64,000 bases of DNA from Capilliphycus salinus. GTDB lineage: Bacteria; Cyanobacteriota; Cyanobacteriia; Cyanobacteriales; Microcoleaceae. Below, piece by piece: positions 8,135 to 17,057 of this stretch. Position numbers and translations under genes: made by a program. Below the pieces are notes generated by a model. It searched no databases. It was not told the origin of the DNA and worked only from the letters and a program-made list of their open reading frames with translations. The DNA is taken from assembly GCF_047276495.1 (NCBI RefSeq), contig NZ_CP178543.1, positions 7,648,875-7,712,874 on the forward strand, read 5' to 3'. Each line of letters begins with the position of its first letter. Position 1 is the stretch's first letter.

Positions 8135-9178
8135 TTAACAGATTCTAAATTGCATCATTACGGGTAAATGATCCGAAGATTGAACATCTGTAATCACTTG
8201 ACAATTTATCCCTTTAATTCGATTTGAATTGTAGAAAATATAATCAATAGTTTGACGGGGTTTATCGGAAGGATAAGTCGCATTTTCGGGATAATTTAGC
8301 GTTTCTAAAGGAAAAGCAGACTTAATTCCGGGCGTATTGAGAAATAGATTAATAGTCGGTTCTAAATTAGTTTTTGAGGGCGGTTCGCTGTTAAAATCAC
8401 CCAGTAAAATCACCGGATAGTTTTGAGAAAAACTGAGAAAGAGTTCCAAGACAAATTGAGATTGTTTTAAACGAGTTTTTTGATTGATATCTTCCAAATG
8501 AACGTTAATTAAAATCAGTATTTGGTTGGCGATTTTAACGCGAGTAACTTGGGCGAGTCTATCCAAATAAAACGGCTTTTCATAAAAAGGTTTACTCGCC
8601 ACTTTTTCTAATACAATCCGTTCGTTGAGTTCAATCGGATATCGACTCAAAACCGCCTGTCCTGACAACAGTTTACCAAAATGTGTAGAAACGGGAAAAA
8701 GAGGAAAAGGAACATAATTCTTATCCCAATTAATCGCCGTTGCTTGTACGGGAAACTGTAACGCATTTGCTAACGCTTGAACTTGATTAACATCATAAGA
8801 CCGTTTAGAAGCAAAATCAATTTCTTGCAACGCAATAAAATCAGCATTCTGGGGTTTTAAAGCGGAAATTGCCAGTTCTAAATTTTTATCAAATAACGCT
8901 TTTCCTCGTTCCACCGCTTGGTTATTGGTCAAACCCGAAAGATAACCAATATTATAAGTAATGACTGTATAAGTCTCTTGGAAATGCCGTTGATGGGGCC
9001 AATCAGAAGTTAAAATTTCCGCATATTTAGTTTGGGGATAACTCGGTGAACTTGCCCACAAGTAGAACGAAAAAAAACTGATAGAAAAACCCGAAAATAT
9101 TAACAGCAACAGCGTCATTAAATCGACCATTGTTGTGAAGGGTAATTCATGGAAATGGTTATAAAGTTGGAGTATCAC
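8135..9178 (-). CDS. Membrane-anchored endonuclease/exonuclease/phosphatase (EEP) family protein
   Basis: Protein of 347 residues with one hydrophobic segment near the N-terminus (LMTLLLLIFSGFSISFFSFY) and a C-terminal EEP/DNase I-like domain. Catalytic signatures are ITYNIG, the metal-binding glutamate in ALQEIDFA, LLGDFNSEP and the terminal SSDHLPV histidine. Substrates in this superfamily range from DNA to sphingomyelin and inositol phosphates. A membrane anchor favours a phosphodiesterase outside the cytoplasm, but that is inference. The GTG start lies inside the end of the upstream permease (20-base overlap), so the two are probably co-translated. An internal ATG at 9130 is an alternative start. 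Confidence 0.82.
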   Translation of the reverse strand: MILQLYNHFHELPFTTMVDLMTLLLLIFSGFSISFFSFYLWASSPSYPQTKYAEILTSDWPHQRHFQETYTVITYNIGYLSGLTNNQAVERGKALFDKNLELAISALKPQNADFIALQEIDFASKRSYDVNQVQALANALQFPVQATAINWDKNYVPFPLFPVSTHFGKLLSGQAVLSRYPIELNERIVLEKVASKPFYEKPFYLDRLAQVTRVKIANQILILINVHLEDINQKTRLKQSQFVLELFLSFSQNYPVILLGDFNSEPPSKTNLEPTINLFLNTPGIKSAFPLETLNYPENATYPSDKPRQTIDYIFYNSNRIKGINCQVITDVQSSDHLPVMMQFRIC

Positions 9179-10064
9179 TAGAGGTAAATTGAGTAAAAAC
9201 TAATCGTAAAATAGATAATCCGAGAACAATTAAAAACAAAATCAACCCAATCGTACAGGCGTAACCAATTTCTAAATTTTGAAACGCTTGTTCGTAAAGA
9301 TAATAAACAATAGTTTTGGAACTGTTAAGCGGACCTCCCTGAGTCATAATATAAACTTCTTCAAACACTTTCGTGGCTGAAATTGCCGAAATAACCGCCA
9401 CCAAAACAATATAAGGACGCATCAACGGGAGTGTAATATCCCAATGTTTTCGCCAACCATCAGACCCCTCTAAACTTGCTGCTTCATATAATTCTGCGGG
9501 AATAGATTGTAATCCTGCCAAGTAAATAACCATATAATAACCCAACCCTTTCCAAATTGTTACCCCCATCACACTAAATAAGGCTAAATTGGGACTCGTT
9601 AACCAGGGAATTGTCGGTAATTTTGAATCCGGGAGAACAAAAGATAAACTATATTGTAGAAGTTGATTGAGTAAACCGGTTTCTGAATACAACCATTTCC
9701 AAGCCAATCCCGCCACAACCATTGAAATAACAACCGGAACATAATAAGCGGTTCTAAACCAATGAATTCCCCGGATTTTTTGATTGACTAAAATCGCCAA
9801 ACCCAACGGTAAAATTGCTAAAATCGGGACGACAACAAGAATATAAAGTAAGGTGTTTTGTAGCGTTTTCCAAAATACCTCGTCCGCCCACAACCGTTGA
9901 AAGTTTTTTAACCCTATCCATTGCGGGGGTTGCAGTAAATCGTAACTGAAGAAACTTAGATAAAAGGCTTGTATTGCCGGCCAAAATACGGTTAAGCCCA
10001 AAATTATGAGGGCGGGAAGTAAAAATAAATAGGGCGTGAATTTGGGGTTGATTTGCAGTTTCAT
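9159..10064 (-). CDS. Carbohydrate ABC transporter permease (MalF/UgpA-like, orphan)
   Basis: Inner-membrane permease of about 301 residues with six hydrophobic segments. The cytoplasmic EAA loop that docks to the ATPase reads YEAASLEGSDGWRKHWDITLPLMRP. The N-terminal FTPYLFLLPAL and the pattern FWPAIQAFYLSFFSYDL are typical of CUT1 sugar permeases. The usual partners (second permease, binding protein, ATPase) are not next to it, so it must share components encoded elsewhere. A TTG one codon upstream of the ATG is possible. Its last 20 bases overlap the EEP gene, which suggests a functional pairing that I cannot specify. Confidence 0.88.
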   Translation of the reverse strand: MKLQINPKFTPYLFLLPALIILGLTVFWPAIQAFYLSFFSYDLLQPPQWIGLKNFQRLWADEVFWKTLQNTLLYILVVVPILAILPLGLAILVNQKIRGIHWFRTAYYVPVVISMVVAGLAWKWLYSETGLLNQLLQYSLSFVLPDSKLPTIPWLTSPNLALFSVMGVTIWKGLGYYMVIYLAGLQSIPAELYEAASLEGSDGWRKHWDITLPLMRPYIVLVAVISAISATKVFEEVYIMTQGGPLNSSKTIVYYLYEQAFQNLEIGYACTIGLILFLIVLGLSILRLVFTQFTSSDTPTL

Positions 10065-10185
10065 CAATCTTTTTTAAAAGGACAATATTCATTTTATCTT
10101 GTAAAGGCGGGTTCAAACAGTCACCAGTCACCAGTGATGTAGGTTTCTAACAAATAACGTTAATAAACCCCCCCATCCCCCACTC

Positions 10186-10218
10186 AAAAACCCGGTTTCT
10201 TTGAGAAACCGGGTTTTT
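10186..10218. repeat. REP-like palindrome
   Basis: Another 33-base copy of the ACCCGGTTTCT hairpin with a TTG loop, between the permease promoter region and the 3' end of the SDR-CIA30 gene. A half-copy of the second family (GAACCCGCCCCTACGGG) follows at about 10264-10280. Confidence 0.8.
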
Positions 10219-10282
10219 GGCTTGTACCTCACACGAACGCACACGGTTATAATAAATCGGGTTGAACCCGCCCCTACGGGAT

Positions 10283-11767
10283 TTAATTTTGATTGTCGGG
10301 TTTTATACTAGAAAATAAACCCATCCAATCCCCCGGTTTCTGACCATTTTGTTCGGCTTTCACCTCAAACGTAACATTACAAACTTGCGATGAATTTAAC
10401 GCTTGAATACAAAGTTCGGCGATATCATCTCGACTCACTTGACCTTTAATTGTATCCCCTTGATCGAATTTTAACGCCTTACCTCCCGCTTCTTCTGTTA
10501 ACGCACAAGGGCGAATAATCATGTAAGGAATTCCGCTGGAACGAATCACATCTTCCCCTTTCAATTTCCAGGTTAAAATTCCCCCCAACTGTTCATTCAT
10601 ACGCACGGCTGGCGGTTCTTCTTCTAGGTTTAATCCCGGTTTTCCGGGGCGAGTCACTCCGGCCGAACTAATCTGAATAAACCGAGGATATTTTTTGCCG
10701 CCATAGGCTTTAACCGTTTCGATTTGAAGTTGGAAACTTCCGGGGGAAAATTTGGGATTGAGTTCTTTATCGTATTCAAATTTACTCAACATCAGTTGAA
10801 TCGAACAAACCGAACTGGGGTCAAATTTTTCGCCATCTTTAACGGTTTTTGCCCGAAAGACCGGAATTAATTGATCGAAGGGAATCCGAATGGTTGTTGG
10901 GATATTATAAACCGTATCAAACGAGTAACAGTAAGCAATACTATCCCATTTTGGATCGTTCCGCAAAATGAATTTATAGCGCTTTCCATCCCCTTTTACT
11001 CGCAACTCAATTCCTTCATAACCCGATAAATTCATAGGCGGATCAAAATTGCGGGTTCGGACTGAAGCAAACCCCCCAGAATTCTCCGTTGAAACATTTC
11101 CGGTAAATAAAGCTGAATCCCCAATTAAACGAATGGAACTTTCACTCACACCCCCCATAACCACATCATCTAAAGCGCCCCAAGTTTCTTTTAAATCTTC
11201 CGTTGGTTTGCTAAAATCAAAGAGGAGTTTTTCTCCGCTATTTTTCAGATAGGGAAGTGCCGCATTGATTAAATTTTGCATTCCTTCATACTCAACTTTT
11301 TCGGGAACATCTACCACTTCCGGCATATAAAATTTCACCCCTTGGTAGTATTTTTCTCGGGTTGGCGTATCTCCTTCTACGGGTTGAACTTTTGTTCCCG
11401 TACAACAAATAATTGCTTTCACATCTTGCATGACTTGGGGTGTTAATGTCTCGGGAATGGTAATATCAGCTTCGATCATTTCTACCCCATTTCCCAGGAT
11501 TTTTTTACCCCGTTTTGCATCTCTGACCAACGCACGAACTTTCATTCCCCGTTGCTGTAACCGCTTCACCACCCGTTTTCCGACGCCTCCGGTTGCACCC
11601 GCAACTAACACGACTTCAGTCTTCGGTTGCGGTTTGTTTTTCTTGTTACCGAATAGTTCTTGAATCCAGCTTATATTACCCACAAAGGGAACGACACCAA
11701 AGTAACCCAAGGTTTTTAAAAACCGTCCAGCATCCCAGTTTGCTTTCTTTTGTTCGGACATTCGCAT
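10283..11767 (-). CDS. Atypical SDR (NAD(P)-binding) protein with a nested CIA30 domain
   Basis: Protein of 494 residues. A Rossmann fold starts at about residue 50 with VVLVAGATGGVGKRVV, the nucleotide-binding glycine motif of NmrA/atypical SDRs. After about residue 180 the sequence changes to a CIA30-type beta-sandwich (LLFDFSKPTEDLKETWGALDDVVMGG to about residue 355). The SDR fold then resumes (RFIQISSAGVTRPG, YMIIRPCALTE, VSRDDIAELC). So CIA30, named from mitochondrial complex I assembly factor 30, is inserted inside the SDR domain. A role in assembly or maintenance of a thylakoid complex is a reasonable hypothesis only. Two ATGs compete; AGGA favours the second, at 11761. Confidence 0.82.
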   Translation of the reverse strand: MRMSEQKKANWDAGRFLKTLGYFGVVPFVGNISWIQELFGNKKNKPQPKTEVVLVAGATGGVGKRVVKRLQQRGMKVRALVRDAKRGKKILGNGVEMIEADITIPETLTPQVMQDVKAIICCTGTKVQPVEGDTPTREKYYQGVKFYMPEVVDVPEKVEYEGMQNLINAALPYLKNSGEKLLFDFSKPTEDLKETWGALDDVVMGGVSESSIRLIGDSALFTGNVSTENSGGFASVRTRNFDPPMNLSGYEGIELRVKGDGKRYKFILRNDPKWDSIAYCYSFDTVYNIPTTIRIPFDQLIPVFRAKTVKDGEKFDPSSVCSIQLMLSKFEYDKELNPKFSPGSFQLQIETVKAYGGKKYPRFIQISSAGVTRPGKPGLNLEEEPPAVRMNEQLGGILTWKLKGEDVIRSSGIPYMIIRPCALTEEAGGKALKFDQGDTIKGQVSRDDIAELCIQALNSSQVCNVTFEVKAEQNGQKPGDWMGLFSSIKPDNQN

Positions 11768-11973
11768 TTCCTACCTATTTTGTCAAGTCTACCTGCTTCT
11801 ATATTAAGATACGTTACGATCGCACGGCATCGACAGACCGGGTAGACTGGGTAAAAATGCTCTGTCTGCGAACCTTCGCCCCTATCTATCCTAAAGCTGA
11901 ATAAAATCGGTAAACCCCACAGATTCTAAGTATTTGTGCTACGGTAAATCGGTGTAGCTCTAACAGGAGTCCT

Positions 11974-12093
11974 ATGGAAACAATAGATTGGGAAAATGTA
12001 ATTATTGGCGGCTTGGCGATTGTAATTTTTATTGGGGGAATGTTTATGATGTTCACCAATATTTGGACGAGCGGTTTGAACAAAGATAAATAA
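11974..12093 (+). CDS. Single-span membrane miniprotein, 39 residues, unrecognised
   Basis: A short frame starts at an ATG preceded by AGGAG (11965-11969, spacing 4 bases) and ends in TAA. The product begins METIDWEN, has one strongly hydrophobic helix (about residues 9-28, rich in I, G, V, F and M) and ends with a polar SGLNKDK tail. Cyanobacterial thylakoid complexes contain many such one-helix subunits, but I do not recognise this as a named Psb, Pet, Psa or Ndh subunit. Support comes from the good ribosome site and coherent membrane topology. It lies between the divergent SDR-CIA30 gene and the next membrane protein, 87 bases away. Confidence 0.6.
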   Translation: METIDWENVIIGGLAIVIFIGGMFMMFTNIWTSGLNKDK

Positions 12094-12180
12094 ACCCTGG
12101 TGTTCACTTCATTTAGTCGGAACTCAATCTCAAACATCTGTAAATTACATCTGTAAACTCTTTCAGCGAGATCCACAAAT

Positions 12181-12576
12181 ATGCTAGATTTGAATACAAT
12201 TGCAGAGTTTTCCCGTGCGAATTGTGGGACAATTTGTGCGTTTTTGGTTCCGGCTAACGTGCTGGCAACATTGCAAACCCTCGTTTTTACGGGAATGAAA
12301 TCTTCCCCCGTGAAATTGCGTTTAATGGTGGGGTTTGCTTGCTTTTATTCTATCTTGATGCTGCTCCACGTTTACAGTTGGTTTAGTATCGGAATTGTGA
12401 TGATGCCCACCTATATTTTACTCGGTTTGGGCGGCCTGTGTTTGGCAACAAATCTTTGGGCGATATTCCATCGAAACAGTTTGTTAAATCTGATTGAACT
12501 TGTCACCGCTACGGCGATCAATTTGGGCAAACGTTGGACTCAAAAAACCTTTGCCGCCAAATCTTTTAACGGTTAA
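12181..12576 (+). CDS. Small multi-span membrane protein, function unknown
   Basis: Protein of 131 residues with three hydrophobic segments (about 17-37, 49-70 and 74-98), followed by an amphipathic tail with basic residues (KRWTQKTFAAKS). I do not recognise a named domain; it looks like a conserved hypothetical of cyanobacteria. The ATG has no strong ribosome site, with GAG about 9 bases before it. It is co-directional with the upstream 39-residue miniprotein and convergent with the DUF486 gene. Confidence 0.65.
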   Translation: MLDLNTIAEFSRANCGTICAFLVPANVLATLQTLVFTGMKSSPVKLRLMVGFACFYSILMLLHVYSWFSIGIVMMPTYILLGLGGLCLATNLWAIFHRNSLLNLIELVTATAINLGKRWTQKTFAAKSFNG

Positions 12577-12648
12577 AAAAACCAAGTCAACAACCCAGAC
12601 CGAGAGTAAATTGCTGCTGAAAAAGTGGCATTATTTTTTTGAACAAAA

Positions 12649-13005
12649 TTAGTGAGGATTTCCCGAAGAAGAATGATCGCTAAAAATCAAATAAGCCGCA
12701 GCAGCCAACAGCATCCCCGCCAAAATATAATTTCGCGTCACCGGAACTTTCATATACCAAACACTAAATCCCGCAAACACTACCATCGCAATAATTTCTT
12801 GCATGACCTTCAACTGAGGTAAACTAAAATATAGGGAACCCAAACGATTACCCGGCACCTGAAAACAATATTCAAAAAAAGCAATCGACCAACTACCAAC
12901 AATCACCATCCAAAGGGGAGCCGCTTGCAGATTTTTCAGGTGTCCGTACCAGGCAAAGGTCATAAAAACATTAGAAATTAACAGCAAAATTACGGGTTTA
13001 TACAT
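12649..13005 (-). CDS. DUF486 / DMT-superfamily small membrane protein
   Basis: Protein of 118 residues with four predicted transmembrane helices, the size of DUF486 proteins in the drug/metabolite transporter superfamily. Recognisable blocks are SNVFMTFAWYGHLKN near the start, SWSIAFFEYCFQVPGNRLG in the middle and a C-terminal helix (YILAGMLLAAAAYLIF). A TTG 24 bases further upstream extends the frame, but the ATG at 13005 matches the family start. Function is unknown; a small four-helix protein of this type may dimerise like SMR transporters. Confidence 0.82.
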   Translation of the reverse strand: MYKPVILLLISNVFMTFAWYGHLKNLQAAPLWMVIVGSWSIAFFEYCFQVPGNRLGSLYFSLPQLKVMQEIIAMVVFAGFSVWYMKVPVTRNYILAGMLLAAAAYLIFSDHSSSGNPH

Positions 13006-13281
13006 GGAAAAAACCAAGAAAAAGTTCAAACCGAAAAAAAATTGGCTGTTTGAATTATAATCTAAATAGGACTGAGATTTTAACCGCCCTCACGGTTTGG
13101 ACTAGAACCCCTGATAACCGCCTTGATTTTTCCAGAGCCAATCTTTTCTTTTCAAGGCAATTGAGATTGTAACCGCAATTTTCAGAAATTCGGGCAAACA
13201 GTCCCCCAAAAAGTTTTATGATTTCAGTCGATAATTCGTGTAAAATAGAGAGTCGCCAAGCTACTTACAACCGTCTTAACT

Positions 13282-14067
13282 GTGAAGCTGTTTGTATATC
13301 ACACTCCCGAACTTACCCCCACGCAAATGCCAGACTGTGCGATAGTCGTGGATGTTTTGCGGGCAACAACCACTATCGCCACTGCACTCAACGCCGGGGC
13401 CGAGGCGGTGCAAGTTTTTAGCGACATTCAAGAATTAATGCAAGTTAGCGAAAAATGGCCGGCTGACAAGCGGGTACGGGTTGGGGAACGAGGAGGGAAT
13501 AAAGTTGAAGGCTGCGACTTGGGAAACTCTCCCCTCAACTGCACCTCCGATGTGGTCGGGGGGAAACGCTTATTTATGACCACAACCAACGGAACACGGG
13601 CTTTACAGCGGGTTCAAAGCGCCCCTGTGGTGATTACTTCGGCTTTGGTAAACCGACAGGCTGTCGTCGAATATTTAATCACTAAAAAACCGGAAACCGT
13701 TTGGATTATTGGTTCGGGTTGGGAAGGAAGTTACTCTCTAGAAGATACCGTTTGTGCGGGTGCAATTGCCGAGAGTTTTGTCACAGAAATGGGTTATCCT
13801 CTCGATGATGTCGCCGGAAATGATGAAGTTTATGGGGCAATTTCATTGTATTTGCAGTGGCAATCCCAACTCTATCAATTGATGAATTCTGCCAGTCACG
13901 GCAAGCGTTTAGTTGGATTGAAATGTTATGATGACTTGAAATATTGCGCTCAAACCGATATCCTAGACATCCTGCCCATTCAAACTGAACCGGGTGTTTT
14001 GGTCAAGTCGAATATCGAAACTCAAAGCTTGCAATACTGGATGGAAGATTCAACCGCAAAAAATTAA
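13282..14067 (+). CDS. comB: ComB-family 2-phosphosulfolactate phosphatase
   Basis: Protein of 261 residues matching the ComB family across its length: VVDVLRATTTIATAL near the N-terminus, GERGGNKVEGCDLGNSP, the TTTNGTRAL block and WEGSYSLEDTVCAG. In methanogens ComB hydrolyses 2-phosphosulfolactate in coenzyme M synthesis. Cyanobacteria carry the family without making coenzyme M, so the substrate here is uncertain (a sulfolactate or another phosphate ester). The start is GTG at 13282. No pathway partner lies beside it. Confidence 0.85.
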   Translation: MKLFVYHTPELTPTQMPDCAIVVDVLRATTTIATALNAGAEAVQVFSDIQELMQVSEKWPADKRVRVGERGGNKVEGCDLGNSPLNCTSDVVGGKRLFMTTTNGTRALQRVQSAPVVITSALVNRQAVVEYLITKKPETVWIIGSGWEGSYSLEDTVCAGAIAESFVTEMGYPLDDVAGNDEVYGAISLYLQWQSQLYQLMNSASHGKRLVGLKCYDDLKYCAQTDILDILPIQTEPGVLVKSNIETQSLQYWMEDSTAKN

Positions 14068-14133
14068 TTATAATAACCAAAACTTGTTGAAAAATATCCC
14101 CTGTATTTTTAGACGGGGGATAACTCCATTCCT

Positions 14134-15084
14134 TTGTTCTCTTTCAAATCTTGTGTGAACAGCCCACTAAACGTGATCTCGGATTCTATTTTTACACTTT
14201 CCAAAGGCGAAGATCAACTCGATCAATTCGCCAGTCGCATTTACCAAGAACATCAACGCTGTGTTCAATCTCCCAAAACTTCACTCATTCACGCCTGTAA
14301 TGCCGGAGTTTGGTTGCTGAAAGCTCAACCGTTGATTTCAACTCAAACCTGGGAAAATTGGTTAAAAACCCGGTGCAACCTCACCTTACAAACCGCTCAA
14401 ATGTATATGCGGATGGCGGGAAAATATCCTCAAATTCAAGAGAATATTGAACCCAATATAGAACGTTCAATATTACCCGAAAACTCAGAAAATACCCCTC
14501 ATTCTCCCCGTCTGCTTGCCGAATCTAAAGCCGAATATAAAGTCATTCCCGAGACAACTCCATCCCCCGCTAAATCTACCCCTTCCCCCCAACAAAATAA
14601 ACCCCAACCCGCCCCCGTTTCTCCTTCAGAAGAATCGGTTTTAGACTCAATTATTGATGTCGATTTTACACCCATTTCCGCCCATTCTCAACCCAATTAT
14701 ACATCTGATTTTCTGCGATTTTGTATTCCCGGTTCTGTCGTTCCCAAAGCACGACCTCGGGTAACTGCCAACGGAACTTATATGCCCAATCGTTATCGAG
14801 AATGGCGAAATCGAGCCGAAATCGAACTTTACCGTCAAATGTCTCAGTTTCGTTCAACCCATAAATTTCCCCTGCAAAAAGCCGCCGTTTCCCTGCGTTT
14901 TTTTGGGAATCACCGCACGAATTCTGATTTAGATAATATGGCGGGCGCCTGTTTGGATGCGTTAACTTTAAACGGGGCGGGGGTGTTAATTGATGACCGT
15001 TTGAGTTGTCTTCCCCGCTTAACCGTTGAATATGTTTCCGGAACAGAAGAAACGGGGGTTTGGATAGAAATTCAGCCCCTTTAG
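14134..15084 (+). CDS. RusA-family Holliday-junction resolvase domain with long N-terminal extension
   Basis: Protein of about 316 residues. The C-terminal 130 residues are a RusA-like endodeoxyribonuclease: CIPGSVVPKARPRVT, then the acidic catalytic pattern SDLDNMAGACLDALTL and later IDDRL. Members cut Holliday junctions and are usually phage-borne, about 120-140 residues. Here residues 1-115 form an extra helical domain (QFASRIYQEHQRCVQ, WLLKAQPLI, WENWLKTRCNL, TAQMYMRMA) resembling DUF3102-type DNA-binding segments, joined by a proline-rich linker. No phage genes flank it. The TTG start is uncertain; GTG codons at 14155 and 14173 are alternatives. Confidence 0.75.
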   Translation: MFSFKSCVNSPLNVISDSIFTLSKGEDQLDQFASRIYQEHQRCVQSPKTSLIHACNAGVWLLKAQPLISTQTWENWLKTRCNLTLQTAQMYMRMAGKYPQIQENIEPNIERSILPENSENTPHSPRLLAESKAEYKVIPETTPSPAKSTPSPQQNKPQPAPVSPSEESVLDSIIDVDFTPISAHSQPNYTSDFLRFCIPGSVVPKARPRVTANGTYMPNRYREWRNRAEIELYRQMSQFRSTHKFPLQKAAVSLRFFGNHRTNSDLDNMAGACLDALTLNGAGVLIDDRLSCLPRLTVEYVSGTEETGVWIEIQPL

Positions 15085-15096
15085 TTTCTATCGATT

Positions 15097-15822
15097 TTAA
15101 CCCTTAGAAATTGCCTTTTTCGGGTGAACCAAACCTTCCAACCATTTGGAGACTTGCTCCGCTTTACTTAAAATGATGAAATGTCCCCCCGGTTCGCTCC
15201 AAAAGTCACACTTGAGAAAACGAACCGGAAAAATGCGATCGTTCAGCCCGTGAATATGATATAATTTATCTGGAATTATCTCATTTTTCCAGGTGACAAC
15301 TTTATCAATTGCCCACTTGATAAAACCCGCATCCGTATCTCGCAAAATTGCCCGCAGTAACCGACGTTCATCGATTGTTTCTAAACTAAATAACCAAAAC
15401 AATATCCAATACACCGCCCAAAGCAAGCTTTTAAACGGAAAAATTCGATGAATGGGAAACCCCCTAAAAAATTTAAAATAAGGCGGAATTTCCGATTGAT
15501 TGGTTGTGCTAGAAATGAGAATTACTTTTTCAACTTCAATCTGTTTGGCAATTTCAACCGCCACAATTCCCCCAAAGGAAAGACCCACTAAAATCGGATG
15601 TTCGGATTTAATTTGAGCCGTTAAACGTTTGGCATAACTTTCGAGAGACTCTCCCTTTTCCGGTTCCAACCAATCAATATAAACGGGCTGATATCCTTCA
15701 AGTTGCAATTGTTTGAAGACCCGTTTGTCCGCACCCAAACCGCTAATAAAATAGATATCTTTTAAGGTTTTTTGAAATTGTTCGACTTGTTCTTTTTGCT
15801 GTAATTCGGTCGATTTTACCAT
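15097..15822 (-). CDS. Alpha/beta hydrolase
   Basis: Protein of 241 residues with the alpha/beta-hydrolase core. The nucleophile elbow is VGLSFGGIV (serine), an acidic residue follows in HGLNDRIFP, and the histidine is in EPGGHFIILS. A hydrophobic, aromatic cap region (LLWAVYWILFWLFS) between strands suggests contact with a lipid or membrane substrate. It is convergent with the RusA-domain gene, with 12 bases between stops. The substrate is not predictable. Confidence 0.82.
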   Translation of the reverse strand: MVKSTELQQKEQVEQFQKTLKDIYFISGLGADKRVFKQLQLEGYQPVYIDWLEPEKGESLESYAKRLTAQIKSEHPILVGLSFGGIVAVEIAKQIEVEKVILISSTTNQSEIPPYFKFFRGFPIHRIFPFKSLLWAVYWILFWLFSLETIDERRLLRAILRDTDAGFIKWAIDKVVTWKNEIIPDKLYHIHGLNDRIFPVRFLKCDFWSEPGGHFIILSKAEQVSKWLEGLVHPKKAISKG

Positions 15823-16050
15823 CCTTATTGTAATTTAAAACAACAGTATATTTACATCTTGGCACAGTTGTTGTCAAAATCATCTATCGAAAGTTTAGAC
15901 ATAAAAAAATCTCATAAATCTCAGTTGATCGCATCCTCCCCCAGTGTTATACTGATAGCCGTCAAGGGAAATTTTAACATTTGTTGACGCTGCAATCACC
16001 ATTTGTTCGAGATTCCCGTCCATACCAATATTTACCCAAAGGATGTGTAT

Positions 16051-16968
16051 ATGTCCATCGCAGAAGTTCCCCGTCCGACTGGTGATTTGATTTTACCCGA
16101 CGGAAGTGTTATCAACTTTGATGGTTTTGAGGAGTTTGAAACGATCTTAGAAGTTCGAGGGTCTGAGGATGCTTTGGGAACGGACGCCTCTGACTTTTTA
16201 TTAAGTGTTGATGATTTACCAAAAACTATTTTTGGTTTGGGGGGAGATGACTTTATTCTCGTCACGACAGGGGGTTCAGATCTTCTCTATGGAAATCAAG
16301 GAAATGATAACCTCAATGCAGGAATTGGTAACGATTCTTTGTTTGGGGGTGAGGGAGAAGATGGCTTAGACGGGAATCTAGGAGATGATATTTTATTTGG
16401 AAATCTTGATAATGATGGTCTTTCTGGGGGCGAAGGAAGTGATACACTTTATGGCGGTCGCGGAGATGATAATTTAACTGGAGATCAAACGAGTATTTTT
16501 GGAAATGATTTCCTCTCCGGTGATTTGGGAAGTGATAATCTTAGTGGAAATCAGGGAAATGATACTCTAATTGGTGGAGAGGGTTACGATCTTCTCGATA
16601 CGGGAAGCGATCAAGATTTAATTGTTTTGAGTACCAATACAACCGATTTTGATAAGATTATCTCTTTTCAAGATGGTGCCGATATTATTGGTTTGAGTGA
16701 CGGTTTAACGTTTAGTGATTTATCCATTACTCTTGCGGGTAATCGGGCGACTCAGTTGGCGACAGAATTCGTTGCGGGAGGAGGTTCAAGTCAAATTCAA
16801 GGTACAGTAGATGGACAAGTTGATATAACCGTTGTTCCCACCGATATCTTGATTTCTGTTGCGAGTACGGGTGAAATATTAGCTGTTGTTGGTAGTTTGG
16901 CTGCCGGTACTCTCACGCCGGTTTTAGATATTTCTCAAATTACCAGCGACGATTTTGTGACCCTGTAA
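16051..16968 (+). CDS. RTX-type calcium-binding secreted protein
   Basis: Protein of 305 residues. About residues 60-190 are a run of glycine/aspartate nonapeptides of the GGxGxDxLx type (GNQGNDNLNAGIGNDSLFGG and similar), which bind calcium and form a beta-roll outside the cell. The C-terminal 100 residues lack repeats and resemble the tails of type I secreted RTX proteins; no N-terminal signal peptide is present, in line with that route. The ATG at 16051 is chosen because AAAGGA lies 7 bases upstream; a TTG at 16003 is also in frame. Similar repeats occur in the 19320-20771 gene, but the two are not near-identical. Confidence 0.85.
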   Translation: MSIAEVPRPTGDLILPDGSVINFDGFEEFETILEVRGSEDALGTDASDFLLSVDDLPKTIFGLGGDDFILVTTGGSDLLYGNQGNDNLNAGIGNDSLFGGEGEDGLDGNLGDDILFGNLDNDGLSGGEGSDTLYGGRGDDNLTGDQTSIFGNDFLSGDLGSDNLSGNQGNDTLIGGEGYDLLDTGSDQDLIVLSTNTTDFDKIISFQDGADIIGLSDGLTFSDLSITLAGNRATQLATEFVAGGGSSQIQGTVDGQVDITVVPTDILISVASTGEILAVVGSLAAGTLTPVLDISQITSDDFVTL

Positions 16969-16998
16969 TATTATCTCCGATTCATCGATAATTATCAT

Positions 16999-17057
16999 GT
17001 AGGGGCGGGTTCTATACTCTCTCTGAAATCCACAACTAAAGTTCAATAAACCCGCCC
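16999..17057. repeat. Dispersed GTAGGGGCGGGTT palindrome
   Basis: TGTAGGGGCGGGTT and AACCCGCCCC arms flank about 35 bases. It is a copy of the family described at 8015. A degenerate REP-like hairpin (AAAAACCCGGTAACTC...GGGTTTTT) follows at 17106-17138. Confidence 0.75.
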
